Source: Temnopleurus reevesii
Taxonomy: Eukaryota; Echinodermata; Echinoidea; Temnopleuroida; Temnopleuridae
Length of the DNA: 62,696 nt
Assembly (NCBI GenBank): GCA_036244855.1
Contig: BQKZ01000160.1
Location: 74,420-137,115, forward strand
Direction: 5' to 3'
The notes beneath the pieces were generated by a model. It was not told the origin of the DNA, did not search any database, and saw nothing but the letters and a program-made list of their open reading frames with translations. Of the stretch, positions 48,068-58,064 are shown piece by piece. A program made the translations under genes and the position numbers. How positions within the stretch are numbered: position 1 is the stretch's first letter; each line of letters begins with the position of its first letter.

Positions 48068-49285
48068 CTTTGTGTCTAGGTGTATAATAAGGTACAGTCA
48101 TCCTATTAAAGATAGAGTCAAGTTCAGGAGAAAGGGAGAGGGGGGTCAACGCAGAATTGTGAAGGCAGTATTGGCACAATAATAGCCCATCGAGACTGAT
48201 TGAGCTTCAATGAGGATAAAAACAAGGGAAAAATCTGTTTGAAAAATATATTGCATCATATACATTAAAACCCATCTAAAGTGGCAACCCAAGGGAAACA
48301 GAAAAAGTGACCACTGAAGACAGGGGACCTCTATAGAAGGGTTCAATAATAAACATTTTCATCAGGAACACCAATCTATTAAATAAGACAGGTAGCCATG
48401 AAGACTTTAACATTTTTCTTTGTGTCTAGGTGTATAATGGGGTACAGTCATCCTATTGAGAAAAAATTCAAGTTCAGGAGAAAGGGTGAGGGGAATAAAC
48501 GCAGAATTGTGAAGGCAGTATTGGCACAATAATAGCCCATCGAGACTGATTGGGCTTCGATGAGGATAAAAACAAGGGGGAAAATTCTGTTTGAATAATA
48601 TATTGCATCATATATACATTAAAAGAAAAAAACATCTATAGTGGCAACCCAAGGGAAACAGAAAAAGTGGCCACTGAAGACAGGTGACCTCTATAGAACA
48701 GGGTTCTATCATGAACATTTTCATCAGGAACACCAATTTTGGTGATTTTATAGACAGGTAGCTGCGAAGACTTCTACAACATTTTACTTTGTGTCTGGGT
48801 GTATAATGGGCCACAATCATCCTATTGAGGGTGGACTCAAGTTCAGGAGAAAAGGTGAGAGGGATCAACACAGATTTGTAAAGGTGATACTGGCACAGTA
48901 TAGACACAAAGTAGCCTATGTGTAGACTGATTGGGTTTCAATAAGGATAATGCCCCGGTCACATAGGACCCCGGAAGCAACACCATTCACCCCGACTCGT
49001 TGTTCTGAGGCAGTTAACTGTGAATTAACAAAGAGTCGGGATGAATCGTGTTGCTTCCAGGGTCCTATGTGACCGGGGCTTGAAAACAAGTGGGAAATCT
49101 GTTTGAATAATATACAGTCAAACCCGTCTCTAGTGGCCACCCAGGGGAAACAGAAAAAGTGGCAACTGAAGACAGGTGACCATATAGAGGGGCTCTATAA
49201 AAAAAAATTGAAAAAATAAAAATAAACATTTTCATCAGGAACACCAATTTAGGTGGCCACTATAAAATAAGACTTCCACAACATT
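48068..49285. repeat. Triplicated repeat, ~350-bp units
   Basis: CTTTGTGTCTAGGTGTATAAT starts units near 48069, 48418 and 48787. Each continues GTACAGTCATCCTATT (diverged in unit 3), AAGTTCAGGAGAAAGG, GAGACTGATTG, AAGGGAAACAGAAAAAGTG, GAAGACAGGTGACC and CATTTTCATCAGGAACACCA. Unit 3 is longer only because of the hairpin at 48951-49082. Similar minus-strand peptides from each unit reflect DNA duplication. Confidence 0.85.
48952..49079. mobile_element. 128-bp long hairpin, GCCCCGGTCACATAGG family, copy 1
   Basis: GCCCCGGTCACATAGGACC at the left pairs with GGTCCTATGTGACCGGGGC at the right without mismatch. GGAAGCAACA and TGTTGCTTCC, then GACTC and GAGTC, extend the stem. Units 1 and 2 of the host repeat read GAGGATAAAAACAAG across the site, showing the hairpin is an insertion. 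A homologous hairpin lies at 54077-54200. Confidence 0.85.
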
Positions 49286-50357
49286 TTCTGCAATCATGAA
49301 ATTCTCAGAAAACAGCACATTAAAAAAAAAACTTACAATGCAGAGGAGCCAACATGGATAAAAACAAATTGGTAATGACTCTCAAATTTTATGAAAATCA
49401 ACATTCACACAATTTCAATTACACTAACAAGCTAAATTGTGTTTTCACTGATCAAAATCCATTATGAACTTAGCCAAAACATGAGGTCAAATCTGAGGTG
49501 AAATTGGTGGTAGTTACCGGCTATGTAAATGAAATTAATTGAATTTCTTAATAAAATGATGAGCACAACTTATCTGTACTTGAGGCTGGTCTCCCGCTGT
49601 GTGATGCACACATTTCTGAGAAAATTGTTCAGCCCCATGGCTGGCGAAGCAGCAGGGAAGCATGGCTACTGGTTGGAAAACTACTTTTTTCAATTACTAG
49701 TCTCCGTCCCACACTTGAAAAAGTATTTCACCGTTGGGTGGTTTCAGCTGAAGAGGATTAGTACAAACCCACTGATACTAGTTTTGGTGCATAATAAATA
49801 TCTAATTAACTTTTTAAGTCAAATAGATGACATTAATTTTGGTCACTACTTGGTATAATGTAAAATTATTTTTTTAATCCATTGACAGAGGTGAGCGAGT
49901 ACAAAAAAGAGTAGTTTCAGAGGAAAAAGAATGCAGTATGACATGAAAACACCTTATCATGTGCATACAGGTGAGATAAGGAGGAAAATAGAAGTCACAA
50001 ACAGCAAAACATTTGCATCCATGAGAATAGTTCATGGTCAATTTGATCTAATCTAAAATACATGTAAATGCGGCTAGAAATGAATGGAAAATCAATCAAT
50101 GCAAGCTGAAGAGCAAACTTGTGTCTGGCAGGAGAGACTACTTGTCACAATCGAGATACACAACCAATCAAATACGAAACGAAACAGATGGCAACTGGTA
50201 AACCTCATTTCTCTCTTCAAAAGTTTGAACCAAAGAAAGAAGAAGGGATGGAAAAATAGAGGGGAAAGGAGCGAAAAGTGATTTAAAAGAGGAAAAAGAG
50301 GCCACGACTTCAGAAATCGGGAGCGGAGAGATGCCCCATGTTGTTATTAGATTTAGG
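49286..50357. other. Unassigned noncoding stretch
   Basis: A 109-codon plus-strand frame at 49529-49858 is open but lacks recognisable features. No other signal. Confidence 0.4.
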
Positions 50358-51857
50358 ATAATTGAGACCTAACACAAGAGGATGCCAAAAAGGATTTAGA
50401 AGATTTAGGAGAGGTGGGTCGTTGGACACCTTGCTTACTCATCACAACCCTGATAAAACAAGTCGCATCAACAAACCGGTCAGAAATCAATATATCCTAA
50501 ACTCAGACAATTCTGGTTGAATCTTTAGCGTATTTTGCACCACAGAATCAATTTGAAATGGAGTTTGTTCCGGATAAACTTGAAAGTCGTTGTCAGAATA
50601 TATTTGAAAAATCTCTCTTCTGGAAAACCATGGAAACCACAACGCAAGCTAAAGACGTTAGTACGACCAGGGAAGTCCCCTTCACAATTCCCTCATACAA
50701 TCAATCTTCCTGGAATCCTGGTACAACTACTGGACTTCATACAACCGCATATGTAGGAGGTGATTTCACTTCAATTTGTGGGCTAAAACATCTCTATAAA
50801 AAGCTAATCACAAAAGACTGATTAGATGACTTACTTTTCAGAGTACTGTCTACTTTCCGTTTCTTTTTAGTGAATTAATTTGAATACTTTAATAGGCATC
50901 TCATGATTATAGTTTGGTCTTCTGAATCTGTTCCAGGGGGAGAGCAGATTTAAAACATTTGCTTTACATCAACTGACGCCATTTGGTCCTCCTTTGTTGG
51001 TGTACGATCAACGATCCAAAATACTGGTTAAATGAATATTAGAAAGAAACATACAAGCCATCATCTTTTGCATTAAATAAATAGAAAAGGGGGCATGTAA
51101 AGATGATACAAAAAAAAACAGGGTTCCAACAAGAACATGAACGAAAAAATCAACATCCCTCATTAGCACAAAGTGGGCTAATAGGCAGGTACAAATGTAT
51201 ACGAATGTCTGTGGCTTGCCTACCATAGCAACAAGTAATTTATGAAAACAAGATTCCTAGTATTGCAGTTTAATCGTTGCTATTATACAGGTTTTGAGGT
51301 ATGAAGTGTGAATAAATTGGAAATGGTAATAGAAAATGCCACATCCTTATAAGTAATGGACGTTATCTAATGCAATGTACTGTTAAAATTCATTCTCATA
51401 CACACCCAAACTGTTCTGCTGTTAATTACTTAACCTATGATCAAACAGAACCCAGTTCTGAATTCAAAGATTCAATCAAAATTTTACATGCTCTAGATTC
51501 TGTGCAATATACTATAGGTTAACGATCAATATCATCTAATCTTGTTTCGGGTTGTGGGCGGAGGTAGCACTTCAAGAAATGACATACTCTTTTGCAGACA
51601 TCAAGTGGTCGACAACATTCTGTGGTATGTCATAATCATATCATGTGTATTCTCTTCCTGCAAAGTCGGCAGGAGATGGAGCTCCAAAAATTAAATGTTA
51701 ACAATTTAAAGTTCAAGCAAAGTTTTGGAAAAAGCAAATATTTTCCCAAAAAATTTGTCTTGAATATATTGTACAAAAGAATGCGGATGAAATTTGTTTT
51801 TGCTAAAGCTACAATGTATTACCTGAAATGTATAAAAAATAATCTACAGTCTCGTGG
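50358..51857. repeat. First copy of a 1500-bp near-identical duplication
   Basis: Repeated at 51859-53358 with four substitutions that I can see (for example TACTTTCCGTTTC versus CTTTCCGATTC, and AATGACATACTC versus AATGACGTACTC). The copies meet at a single N (51858). That low divergence at an N join suggests two alleles placed in tandem. Confidence 0.9.
50558..50821 (+). CDS. Candidate terminal exon, unknown protein (copy A)
   Basis: This frame is open from 50501 and stops at TGA 50819-50821. From the first ATG it encodes 87 residues. The composition is protein-like: MEFVPDKLESRCQNIFEKSL, then a Thr/Ser-rich middle with TREVPFTIPSYNQSSW and GLHTTAYVGGDF, and a basic end HLYKKLITKD. A possible acceptor (TTGAATCTTTAG) ends at 50528, which would make a 3' terminal exon of about 290 nt. 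No domain or signal peptide is seen. A second plus-strand frame is open over the same DNA, so openness alone is weak evidence. If coding, it could be the C-terminus of a small structural or cytoskeletal protein, but this is a guess and I assign no function. Confidence 0.3.
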   Translation: MEFVPDKLESRCQNIFEKSLFWKTMETTTQAKDVSTTREVPFTIPSYNQSSWNPGTTTGLHTTAYVGGDFTSICGLKHLYKKLITKD

Positions 51858-51858
51858 N
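51858..51858. other. Single-N assembly join
   Basis: A single ambiguous base exactly between the two 1500-bp copies. Confidence 0.85.
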
Positions 51859-53358
51859 ATAATTGAGACCTAACACAAGAGGATGCCAAAAAGGATTTTG
51901 AAGATTTAGGAGAGGTGGGTCGTTGGACACCTTGCTTACTCATCACAACCCTGATAAAACAAGTCGCATCAACAAACCGGTCAGAAATCAATATATCCTA
52001 AACTCAGACAATTCTGGTTGAATCTTTAGCGTATTTTGCACCACAGAATCAATTTGAAATGGAGTTTGTTCCGGATAAACTTGAAAGTCGTTGTCAGAAT
52101 ATATTTGAAAAATCTCTCTTCTGGAAAACCATGGAAACCACAACGCAAGCTAAAGACGTTAGTACGACCAGGGAAGTCCCCTTCACAATTCCCTCATACA
52201 ATCAATCTTCCTGGAATCCTGGTACAACTACTGGACTTCATACAACCGCATATGTAGGAGGTGATTTCACTTCAATTTGTGGGCTAAAACATCTCTATAA
52301 AAAGCTAATCACAAAAGACTGATTAGATGACTTACTTTTCAGAGTACTGTCTACTTTCCGATTCTTTTTAGTGAATTAATTTGAATACTTTAATAGGCAT
52401 CTCATGATTATAGTTTGGTCTTCTGAATCTGTTCCAGGGGGAGAGCAGATTTAAAACATTTGCTTTACATCAACTGACGCCATTTGGTCCTCCTTTGTTG
52501 GTGTACGATCAACGATCCAAAATACTGGTTAAATGAATATTAGAAAGAAACATACAAGCCATCATCTTTTGCATTAAATAAATAGAAAAGGGGGCATGTA
52601 AAGATGATACAAAAAAAAACAGGGTTCCAACAAGAACATGAACGAAAAAATCAACATCCCTCATTAGCACAAAGTGGGCTAATAGGCAGGTACAAATGTA
52701 TACGAATGTCTGTGGCTTGCCTACCATAGCAACAAGTAATTTATGAAAACAAGATTCCTAGTATTGCAGTTTAATCGTTGCTATTATACAGGTTTTGAGG
52801 TATGAAGTGTGAATAAATTGGAAATGGTAATAGAAAATGCCACATCCTTATAAGTAATGGACGTTATCTAATGCAATGTACTGTTAAAATTCATTCTCAT
52901 ACACACCCAAACTGTTCTGCTGTTAATTACTTAACCTATGATCAAACAGAACCCAGTTCTGAATTCAAAGATTCAATCAAAATTTTACATGCTCTAGATT
53001 CTGTGCAATATACTATAGGTTAACGATCAATATCATCTAATCTTGTTTCGGGTTGTGGGCGGAGGTAGCACTTCAAGAAATGACGTACTCTTTTGCAGAC
53101 ATCAAGTGGTCGACAACATTCTGTGGTATGTCATAATCATATCATGTGTATTCTCTTCCTGCAAAGTCGGCAGGAGATGGAGCTCCAAAAATTGAATGTT
53201 AACAATTTAAAGTTCAAGCAAAGTTTTGGAAAAAGCAAATATTTTCCCAAAAAATTTGTCTTGAATATATTGTACAAAAGAATGCGGATGAAATTTGTTT
53301 TTGCTAAAGCTACAATGTATTACCTGAAATGTATAAAAAATAATCTACAGTCTCGTGG
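51859..53358. repeat. Second copy of the 1500-bp duplication
   Basis: Same length as 50358-51857 and base-for-base matching apart from a few substitutions. After TCTCGTGG the sequence continues into unique DNA. Confidence 0.9.
52059..52322 (+). CDS. Candidate terminal exon, copy B (probably the same locus)
   Basis: Identical translation to the 50558-50821 frame, located 1501 bp downstream. Because the surrounding 1.5 kb appears to be an assembly duplication, this should not be counted as a second gene. Its identity also gives no information on selection. Confidence 0.25.
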   Translation: MEFVPDKLESRCQNIFEKSLFWKTMETTTQAKDVSTTREVPFTIPSYNQSSWNPGTTTGLHTTAYVGGDFTSICGLKHLYKKLITKD

Positions 53359-53880
53359 TCCAAGAGACTGAACCAATATTTTCTTTCTTGATAGGGAACA
53401 CCTTCTCATGCACAGAATTGGATGACCATTTCAGAAATTTAATTTTTGTCTATACCTTCTTATCATTCTTCTGTCAAATCTTGGAAATAACCTAACATAT
53501 GCCCATTAACAAACAAAATATTCTAATGCCAAGAGGGGGTGCTAAATATGATTTAATGGTCAAAATCAAATAATAAAAATTAAGCTTATATGCATGTATG
53601 TAAAAAAAAAAAAAAAAAACTATGCTATGGACTTGAAACATGTGAGCATCCCAAATAATTCACATGTCAAATTCTTTAACAATATATTTTGGCATTAAAA
53701 CCCCAGAGAGAAATCCAGAAGCTCGGCTTATAAATAACTAAAAACTTCAGCTGGACAAATTAAATCAAACGTTTACATTTTGAAAACCCCAGAGAGAAAT
53801 CGAGAAACACAACTTGAAACTGAAAACTTAACGAAAGCATTGTATAATGTACTGTATTTAGAACTGGACCAACTTTAGCC
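53359..53880. other. Noncoding stretch with an A-run and short direct repeats
   Basis: An A18-type tract lies near 53602-53619. AAAACCCCAGAGAGAAATC occurs at about 53698 and again at about 53784. No gene evidence. Confidence 0.5.
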
Positions 53881-53884
53881 ATGT

Positions 53885-54224
53885 TTACACTTAGAGCCGA
53901 GCGTTGAGGTTTGAGAAATTATGACAGAAATATGGAAGCTTATATGTTCAGCATGAAGGCAAGTTTTTCAACTCGCCAAGGCGCCTTGTTTTGGTCGAAA
54001 AAGCGAGGGGCCAACTTCTACAACCATGCTGCACGTTTAAGCTTCCATATTTCTGACATAGTTGCTGAAACCTTGAGGCCCCTGTCACATAGGGCCCTAG
54101 AAGCAACACGATTCAACACAACTCTTTATTCGCTAACTGTGAACTGAGCGAAGAGTCGTGTTGAATCGTGTTGCTTCCGGGCTTCAATGTGACTGGGGCC
54201 TATGGTTTCGGCTGTCAGTGTGAA
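53885..54224. mobile_element. Long-inverted-repeat element carrying a nested hairpin
   Basis: The outer ends TTTACACTTAGAGCCGA and TCGGCTGTCAGTGTGAA are inverted. The inner arms GTTGAGGTTTGAG ... TGACAGAAATATGGAAGCTT and AAGCTTCCATATTTCTGACA ... CTGAAACCTTGA pair. The right arm is broken at 54077-54200 by a separate hairpin; removing it restores a symmetric element of about 216 bp. Confidence 0.75.
54077..54200. mobile_element. 124-bp long hairpin, copy 2, nested
   Basis: GGCCCCTGTCACATAGGGCC pairs with GGGCTTCAATGTGACTGGGGCC (imperfect near the base). GAAGCAACACGATTCAACAC pairs with GTGTTGAATCGTGTTGCTTC perfectly over 20 bp. The loop carries CGCTAACTGTGAACTGAGCG. Homologous to 48952-49079. 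Confidence 0.85.
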
Positions 54225-54299
54225 CCTAACTTGATACTCAAACTTGAAGTTGAGAAGGAAACATTTTGTTGGGGGAAAAGTTCATTCAGGCAGCTTAAC

Positions 54300-54840
54300 T
54301 CCTGGCCCCCCCCCCTAAAAAAATAAAACAATTGGACTTCACCTACAGCCCTTCACGTACTCCACAGATATCTACAGTATAGCCTTCTATAAAAACCAGA
54401 CTGGTAGGCTATCATTATGCAGTCTTTCACGTAATTACATTAGTTTTATTGGAAGCAACAAACACGCTCATCAAGATTTATCTACAACAGGTGATGAACT
54501 CATCTTTACCCATCATCCTATTTCATTCTTTTCAGCCCCCCTCCCCAAAAAAAATAAAAATAAAAATTGATTTGATGCCCAAGAATGGCTTTGACAAAAT
54601 TGCATCAGTTGGTAGGGAAAAGTTATTCTTTAAGTTATATTTTTTCTTTCGCATGTTTAATTTTATACTTCTTACTGAAAATGACTTTTAAGGTTATGGG
54701 CTTATTTCTCTTGTTTTTCAAAAATTTTACTGCATTTTTTTAATTTGAGAAAAGAGTAAAAGCAAATTTGAAAAATTCAGGTTGGGCCATTTTCAGAGGG
54801 TTGGTCGATCTCGAGTATCCAAACAATTTTCCTTTTGTCT
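54300..54840. mobile_element. Two CnAn tracts heading a probable DNA element
   Basis: C10-TAAAAAAATAAA lies at 54306-54325 and CCCCCCTCCCCAAAAAAAAT at about 54536-54555. The second leads into ATTTGATGCCCAAGAATGGC. About 240 bp on, TTGGGCCATTTTCAGAGGGT and GTATCCAAACAATTTT resemble an inverted counterpart (GGATGCCC/GTATCC and AAATTG/CAATTTT). Boundaries are approximate. Confidence 0.45.
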
Positions 54841-55190
54841 TTATTAATACCTTATACCAGCTCTATGCCTTCCCTTTCCTTGATGTTTATGATTCACATA
54901 ACAGATCCCTGGTTTTTTTTAAGCTTATTTCTATGGCATGTTTATGCTTTGTAATGAGTCATATCAAATGGAAATCATGCAAGGAAATGTTACGAGAATT
55001 TGAATAAGACATGGTTTAAAATGGCATGCATTTTTGCTTGACAATGAATTTTGTAATTTGTTCACATTCATAAGCTCCCTCATCAATACACTTCAGCGCA
55101 GTGTATGATACAGAGTCTGAAATTACAGACTGCGCTGCATTTTCATCTAGCTTTGGTGAAGGATTCATAATGATTGTGAAGTAGTCTCAA
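54841..55190. other. Unassigned stretch with a small hairpin
   Basis: CAGCGCAGT and ACTGCGCTG, with inner GTCTG and CAGAC, form an imperfect hairpin at about 55093-55138. Otherwise unassigned. Confidence 0.4.
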
Positions 55191-55292
55191 TATGCAGACT
55201 CTTCATTATGCACTGGTTGCGGAAATCCAAAGCAAAGGGTCTGCACCTGGCAACGAGGGGATATCCTCGGTCTATTCAACATCCCCATTGAG

Positions 55293-55521
55293 GGGTGTTC
55301 CAATTCCAAGAATGCGGGGCAAACATCAAGAAATATTTCCAAACAAATTACCTCTGTCTGGAAGAAGATGGCAGAAGGCTTCACAACATCCCTCCTCCTC
55401 CTCGGCCCTGTTTACATGTACCACCAGTCGGCTTTATGACCTACGAGGGACAGACAAAAGTTCAGAAACGAAATCTAAATAACATCATAAAATTGTTATC
55501 ATTACGTGTAGTTGGAGAACG
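55293..55521 (+). CDS. Candidate exon, unknown protein
   Basis: Within a complex, non-repetitive block (about 55190-55520), this frame is open from just after an in-frame TGA at 55289-55291 to a TAA at 55523-55525. A GTAAAT donor-like site begins at 55522, before the stop, and an AG that could serve as acceptor lies at 55291-55292 behind a moderately pyrimidine-rich CTATTCAACATCCCC. The translation has a protein-like mix: ECGANIKKYFQTNYLCLEED, a proline run IPPPPRPCLHVPPVGFMTYE, and a basic helix-like end KVQKRNLNNIIKLLSLR. A second plus-strand frame beginning ATG at 55192 is open over the same block, so the reading frame is not certain. No family recognised. Confidence 0.3.
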
Positions 55522-55525
55522 GTAA

Positions 55526-55935
55526 ATCATGTCTTCAGTTTCAAACTCGAGTACATGGGTTCACATAGTGCATGACATACATATTAAAGGTACATGATAG
55601 ATGGTGATTATGTACAGCATGTACTAGACTAGCCCTGTACTAGACAATGCTAACATAGCATTTTGAAAGCTTAAGTCATAAGCATCAACAAGAGTAATGT
55701 TTAAAGAAATCAAATGCCAAAAAATGCTAATTTGTGAGCTGAAATTTTTTCAGTTGTTTTACTTTCCCAAATTTTGCCGTCTGATTCTTGCGAAAATTTC
55801 CAATTAGTACGATGCACATACATATGCATAAAACATAGTAAAAAACAGAATCATAACTGCACGCTGAAATGTCAAACTGGTCCCAAAACACGAAAAATAT
55901 CTGCATGCAAAAATATTGGCTAATACATTACATTA
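55526..55935. other. Unassigned noncoding stretch
   Basis: Nothing recognised. Confidence 0.45.
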
Positions 55936-55939
55936 TTAA

Positions 55940-56528
55940 AGGGGAACTACACTTACACATTACATTGCTATCATTAAATGAAGAAAAATAAGATGAACAA
56001 ACTGTGAAAATTTGAGCAAAATCGGATAATCCATTCAAAAGTTATGAATTTTCAAAGTTTTGATTTACACCCACTCATGGGCTCCTTAAATTGGCAAACG
56101 TATAGGCACAAAATGGCTGCCAACATGGAGAACTCTCCATTCACTTTGTACACAAAATTTCAAATTTTCCTCTTTTTCCAGAATAGTAGACAAAATTTTG
56201 TTTTTTCGGTTAAATATATTATAGCCACATCAATTCTGCAAGCATTCCAGAAAGGACTGTGTTGATTCCTCATTTGAAATATGTTATCGATCCATTTTCA
56301 AAAAAATTATATACAAAGTGAATGAGGAGTTCTCCATGTATGACATCACAGATTATGCTAATTTGCTATACGTTGCCAATTTAAGGATGCCCAGCACAGG
56401 TGGCAATGATAACTTTGAAAATTCATAACTTTTGAACGGATTATCCGATTTTGCTCAAATTTTCAGTTTGTTCATCTCATTTTTCTTCATTTACTGACCG
56501 TACATTATTGTCTGGGTGTAATTTCCCT
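55940..56528. mobile_element. 589-bp palindromic TTAA element, full copy
   Basis: TTAA flanks at 55936-55939 and 56529-56532. The left arm starts AGGGGAACTACACTTACACA and contains GAGCAAAATCGGATAATCCA and GGCTGCCAACATGGAGAACT. The right arm contains CATGTATGACATCACAGATT, TTTGAACGGATTATCCGATT and ends GGTGTAATTTCCCTT. The right arm differs from a strict palindrome centrally. Same family as 7662-8265 and 43598-44259. Confidence 0.85.
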
Positions 56529-56532
56529 TTAA

Positions 56533-56796
56533 AATTGTAATCTTGTTTATATACTGATTGCGGAATATTCTATGTACAAAGTGAATGAGGAGTTGTCCGA
56601 CATGACGCCACGAATTACGTCGGTGTTGCCAATCGCACGGATACCCCTAAGCAGCAGTGATCGTTAAATCTCTGTGAATTTGAAAATTCATAATTTTGAA
56701 CGGGGTGTCCGATTTTGCTCAAATGTTCAGTTTGTTCATATGATATTTCTTCATTCAATGAGAGCACAATAATTCCAGGAGTTGGTTCCCCTTTAA
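56533..56796. mobile_element. TTAA family, additional right arm
   Basis: Directly after the full element a second, diverged right arm runs TATGTACAAAGTGAATGAGG, GACATGACGCCACGAATTAC, GGTGTTGCCAATCGCACGGA, GGTGTCCGATTTTGCTCAAA and GGTTCCCCTTTAA, with TTAA at 56793-56796. It has no left arm of its own, suggesting unequal recombination or an insertion next to an older truncated copy. Confidence 0.7.
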
Positions 56797-57777
56797 ATAA
56801 TAACATGGAGTTTTTATAGCGCTAATTACCCTCTATTAGAAGTCTCTACGCACTCTACAGCCAATGGACTTACATCTCACCTTCATAAATGTACGTGTAT
56901 CACCTATAATCCTGTCCACCCAAACCTCCTCCCATCTCCCTAAAAATTTCAGGGTGAACGTATAAAGTGTACAAATATTCTCTCCAAAATTTATTTCTTA
57001 TACTACAACTTCAGTTTACACAAGGCAGCGCAGGAGCGCATCCCATGCACCTGTGCACACCAAACTTTCGATTATACCCTCAATTGATGGCATAAACTCA
57101 ATTAGCAGAGATGCAAATTGCTCCGTTGGGTGTTTTTGGTAGCTCCGAATGAGACAACATACCTATTTAATGGCAATTCTCACACTGCATGTTGTCAAAA
57201 CAGGAAAGCTAGGTTTAGTTTGTTGTGATCCAAAGACTGAGTGATTGTTCTTCAGCAGAAAAAAATATTCGGATGCCCTAAACTGCAGGGAATAATTTTA
57301 CTTTTTACATTTGATTAGCAGTTTTAGATGAGACGAAACATTTTCAACTCTTTACTGTACAATTCTATGTGAAAAAGCTGCTAAACAAAACATCTTTTGT
57401 ATAGCAATCTTGAAAAATCGCGATTCCAGGAAAATTATTCCCTTGAACAGACAAACCCTCTGAAAATGGTCCAACCTGAACTTTTCTTATTTTTTTTCTT
57501 TTAACTCATATTAAAAAAAAAAAAATCCCTGAAGGATTATAGGAAAACATTAGAAATAAACCATCAAAGTCATTTTCAGATGTTAAAATTTAGTGCTTTC
57601 AAGGAAATAAGTAATTCTTGGGCATTTTTCCCCCTTAAATATCAATTCAAATATCTGTATTTTTGTACTTTATTCCTATAAGATAAGATTTTCACTTCTA
57701 TCAAATCCCATGATAAGCCATTTAATGCATCATTCTAACATGGGCCTTCATCCCCCCCCCCCCCTTAAAAATGTGGA
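56797..57777. other. Noncoding stretch with element fragments
   Basis: GGATGCCCTAAACTG near 57272 and CCCTCTGAAAATGGTCCAAC near 57457 are words of the CnAn-headed family. A C13 tract lies at 57752-57764. No gene evidence. Confidence 0.45.
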
Positions 57778-58064
57778 GGCCCCGTGGTGTAGTGGTCGCA
57801 ACTCTCGCCTTTCAACTAGAGGGTTGTAGGTTCGAATCCTACCCATGGCGTCAATTTCCTTCAGCAAGAAATTCATCCACATTGTGCTGCACTTAACCCA
57901 GGTGAGGTAAATGGGTACCTGGCAGGAATATTTACTCCTTGAAATGCCAAGTACGCCGCGGATGGCTGCCGGGCTAAAGGAAGGGTAATAAAGCGCCTTG
58001 AGCACTCAGCACAGTGGATACGTGCGCTATATAAATTGCATCTATTATATTATTATTTTAAAAA
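57778..58064 (+). mobile_element. Intact tRNA-derived SINE
   Basis: The 5' head folds like a tRNA, with A-box TGGTGTAGTGG (57785-57795) and B-box GGTTCGAATCC (57829-57839), both matching RNA polymerase III consensus. The body contains AAGAAATTCATCCACATTGT, CCCAGGTGAGGTAAATGGGT and GCCGCGGATGGCTGCCGGGC. The tail is AAGCGCCTTGAGCACT ... GCGCTATATAAATTGCAT followed by ATT-rich repeats. TTAAAAA lies on both sides and may be the target duplication. It is non-coding and would depend on a partner LINE. The minus-strand frame over it is a by-product. Confidence 0.9.

Noticed and set aside
48146..49247. Similar short minus-strand peptides repeated three times
   Set aside because: They arise from a noncoding DNA repeat present in three units. 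Frames shift between units and no unit has a consistent start.
57778..57850. Functional tRNA gene
   Set aside because: Pol III boxes are present, but the sequence continues into a SINE body and tail, and the acceptor and anticodon stems do not pair well.
57748..58005. 85-codon minus-strand frame with a GRIRTYNPLVERRE-like peptide
   Set aside because: It is the antisense translation of the SINE's tRNA-like head.
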